Assembly (NCBI GenBank): GCA_964523375.1
Contig: CAZFYG010000005.1
Span: 1-64,000 of the forward strand
DNA from: CAJQGY01 sp964523375
GTDB lineage: Bacteria > Pseudomonadota > Gammaproteobacteria > Magnimaribacterales > D2472
Reading direction: 5' to 3'
Length of the DNA stretch: 64,000 bases
Shown: positions 63,360 through 64,000 of the stretch, piece by piece
How positions within the stretch are numbered: the stretch's first letter is position 1
How the letters are laid out: each line of letters begins with the position of its first letter
Program-made: the position numbers and the translations under genes
Notes under the pieces: model-generated
Told to the model about the DNA's origin: nothing
Database searches by the model: none
What the model saw: the letters and a program-made list of their open reading frames with translations, nothing else

Positions 63360-64000
63360 TTAACTTTCTCTATTAATTATAAAATTGGCAAGGTTTTCTA
63401 GTTTATCAGTGTGCTCGTTATTGTCATAAGAAACACTTTTCAATAATAATAAAGCATCTTCTGTAAGTGCCTCATATCTTTCAATTGCATTTTCCAAGCC
63501 CACAATCTTCACATATGTAGATTTATCATTTCTTAAATCTGATAGTTTATTTTTGCCTAGTTTTTCACTGCTACCTATTATGTCTAACACATCGTCCTTG
63601 ATCTGAAATGCTAAACCTATTTTCTGACTGAATAATTCCAATTTTTTTTGATCATCAAGATTAATATTTGAACCAATTTGCCCCATTAAGATTGAGCACT
63701 CAATTAGCCTTCCAGTTTTTAAATGGTGTATTTGCTCAAGATCTAGCTGAGTGATATGTTTTTTATTTTCATTTTCAATGTCTAGATGCTGCCCATAAAC
63801 CATTCCATTTTTGCCACATGCACTAGACAGCAACTTAATGGCTTTAATTTTTTGCCCATCATTCAATTTTTCATCTTCAGCAATAACCTGAAAGGCAAGG
63901 GCTTGAAGCGCGTCACCAGCTAAGACAGCATTAGCTTCCCCAAATACAACATGATTAGATGGGCTATTCCTTCTAATATCATCATCATCCATACAGGGAA
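63360..64000 (-). CDS. ispA: Polyprenyl (farnesyl) diphosphate synthase IspA, partial
   Basis: Condenses DMAPP/GPP with IPP to make FPP. The 5' end lies outside the window; the frame is open to base 64000. The first aspartate-rich motif is MDDDDIRR at the edge, followed by GEANAVLAGDALQALAF, the KTGRLIECS stretch and the second motif FQIKDDVLDI. The C-terminal part is complete. Distinguishing FPP from GGPP synthase needs the missing N-terminus, but the operon with dxs favours IspA. Confidence 0.95.
   Translation of the reverse strand, partial: PCMDDDDIRRNSPSNHVVFGEANAVLAGDALQALAFQVIAEDEKLNDGQKIKAIKLLSSACGKNGMVYGQHLDIENENKKHITQLDLEQIHHLKTGRLIECSILMGQIGSNINLDDQKKLELFSQKIGLAFQIKDDVLDIIGSSEKLGKNKLSDLRNDKSTYVKIVGLENAIERYEALTEDALLLLKSVSYDNNEHTDKLENLANFIINRES

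Overview
The window looks like a streamlined, AT-rich marine gammaproteobacterial chromosome, most probably of the SAR86 type. This is an inference from gene content, protein resemblance and compactness; no search was run. Supporting signs are the gammaproteobacterial housekeeping set (rpoD next to a CAU tRNA, yrbL, psd-pssA, slmA-algC, waaA, hflKC-purA, nrdR-rib-nusB, thiL-pgpA, dxs-ispA), very short intergenic gaps, many 1-8 nt gene overlaps, and several lipid or oxidative genes typical of oligotrophic marine cells. No insertion sequence, prophage, CRISPR array or rRNA gene was seen.

Layout. 0-2.7 kb: end of rpoD, yrbL, tRNA (CAU), psd-pssA. 2.7-7.9 kb: a membrane alkylglycerol-monooxygenase-like enzyme, a tiny membrane ORF with a lipoprotein and a PhyH dioxygenase, an exported amidohydrolase and a secreted unknown. 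7.9-8.3 kb: a gap holding two possible very small minus-strand genes. 8.3-13.2 kb: hflX, a DoxX protein, a Fur-box-controlled TonB receptor, an AhpC-type peroxiredoxin between twin terminators, tRNA-Ala. 13.2-17.2 kb: purU, cysE-cysK and a second AGMO-like enzyme. 17.2-27.5 kb: a long minus-strand block reading cobS, cobT, a diiron ferritin-like protein, a parallel beta-helix protein, a diheme cytochrome, a YccA-like membrane protein, a small membrane protein, an M1 peptidase and a type II pantothenate kinase. 27.6-37.3 kb: tesB, hemE-gltD (minus), gltB divergent, aroB-aroK. 37.4-42.8 kb: PBP1A, slmA, algC, ilvE. 42.8-48.5 kb: envelope genes (glycosyltransferase, methyltransferase, terpenoid-cyclase-fold protein, second methyltransferase, LpxL-type acyltransferase, waaA). 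48.5-53 kb: glnB, miaA, hflK, hflC, purA. 53-58.6 kb: nusB, ribH, ribBA, ribD, nrdR, glyA, nth on the minus strand. 58.6-64 kb: LETM1-like protein, thiolase, thiL, pgpA, and convergent dxs-ispA running off the edge.

How it fits together. Most genes are core metabolism: phospholipid, peptidoglycan and LPS synthesis, aromatic amino acid, cysteine, glutamate, riboflavin and isoprenoid pathways. The most interesting part is the 21.4-27.5 kb block. There an orphan CobS/CobT AAA+/VWA pair lies directly upstream of a diiron protein, itself translationally overlapped with a beta-helix/diheme cytochrome pair. This could be an undescribed periplasm-linked oxidation system with a dedicated metal-insertion or activation machine. 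Other points worth checking are a GltD with an extra integrase-arm-like N-terminus, apparent AUU start codons, a structured leader behind the Fur box, a type II pantothenate kinase, and usual neighbours missing from conserved operons (hfq, ribE, cobN).
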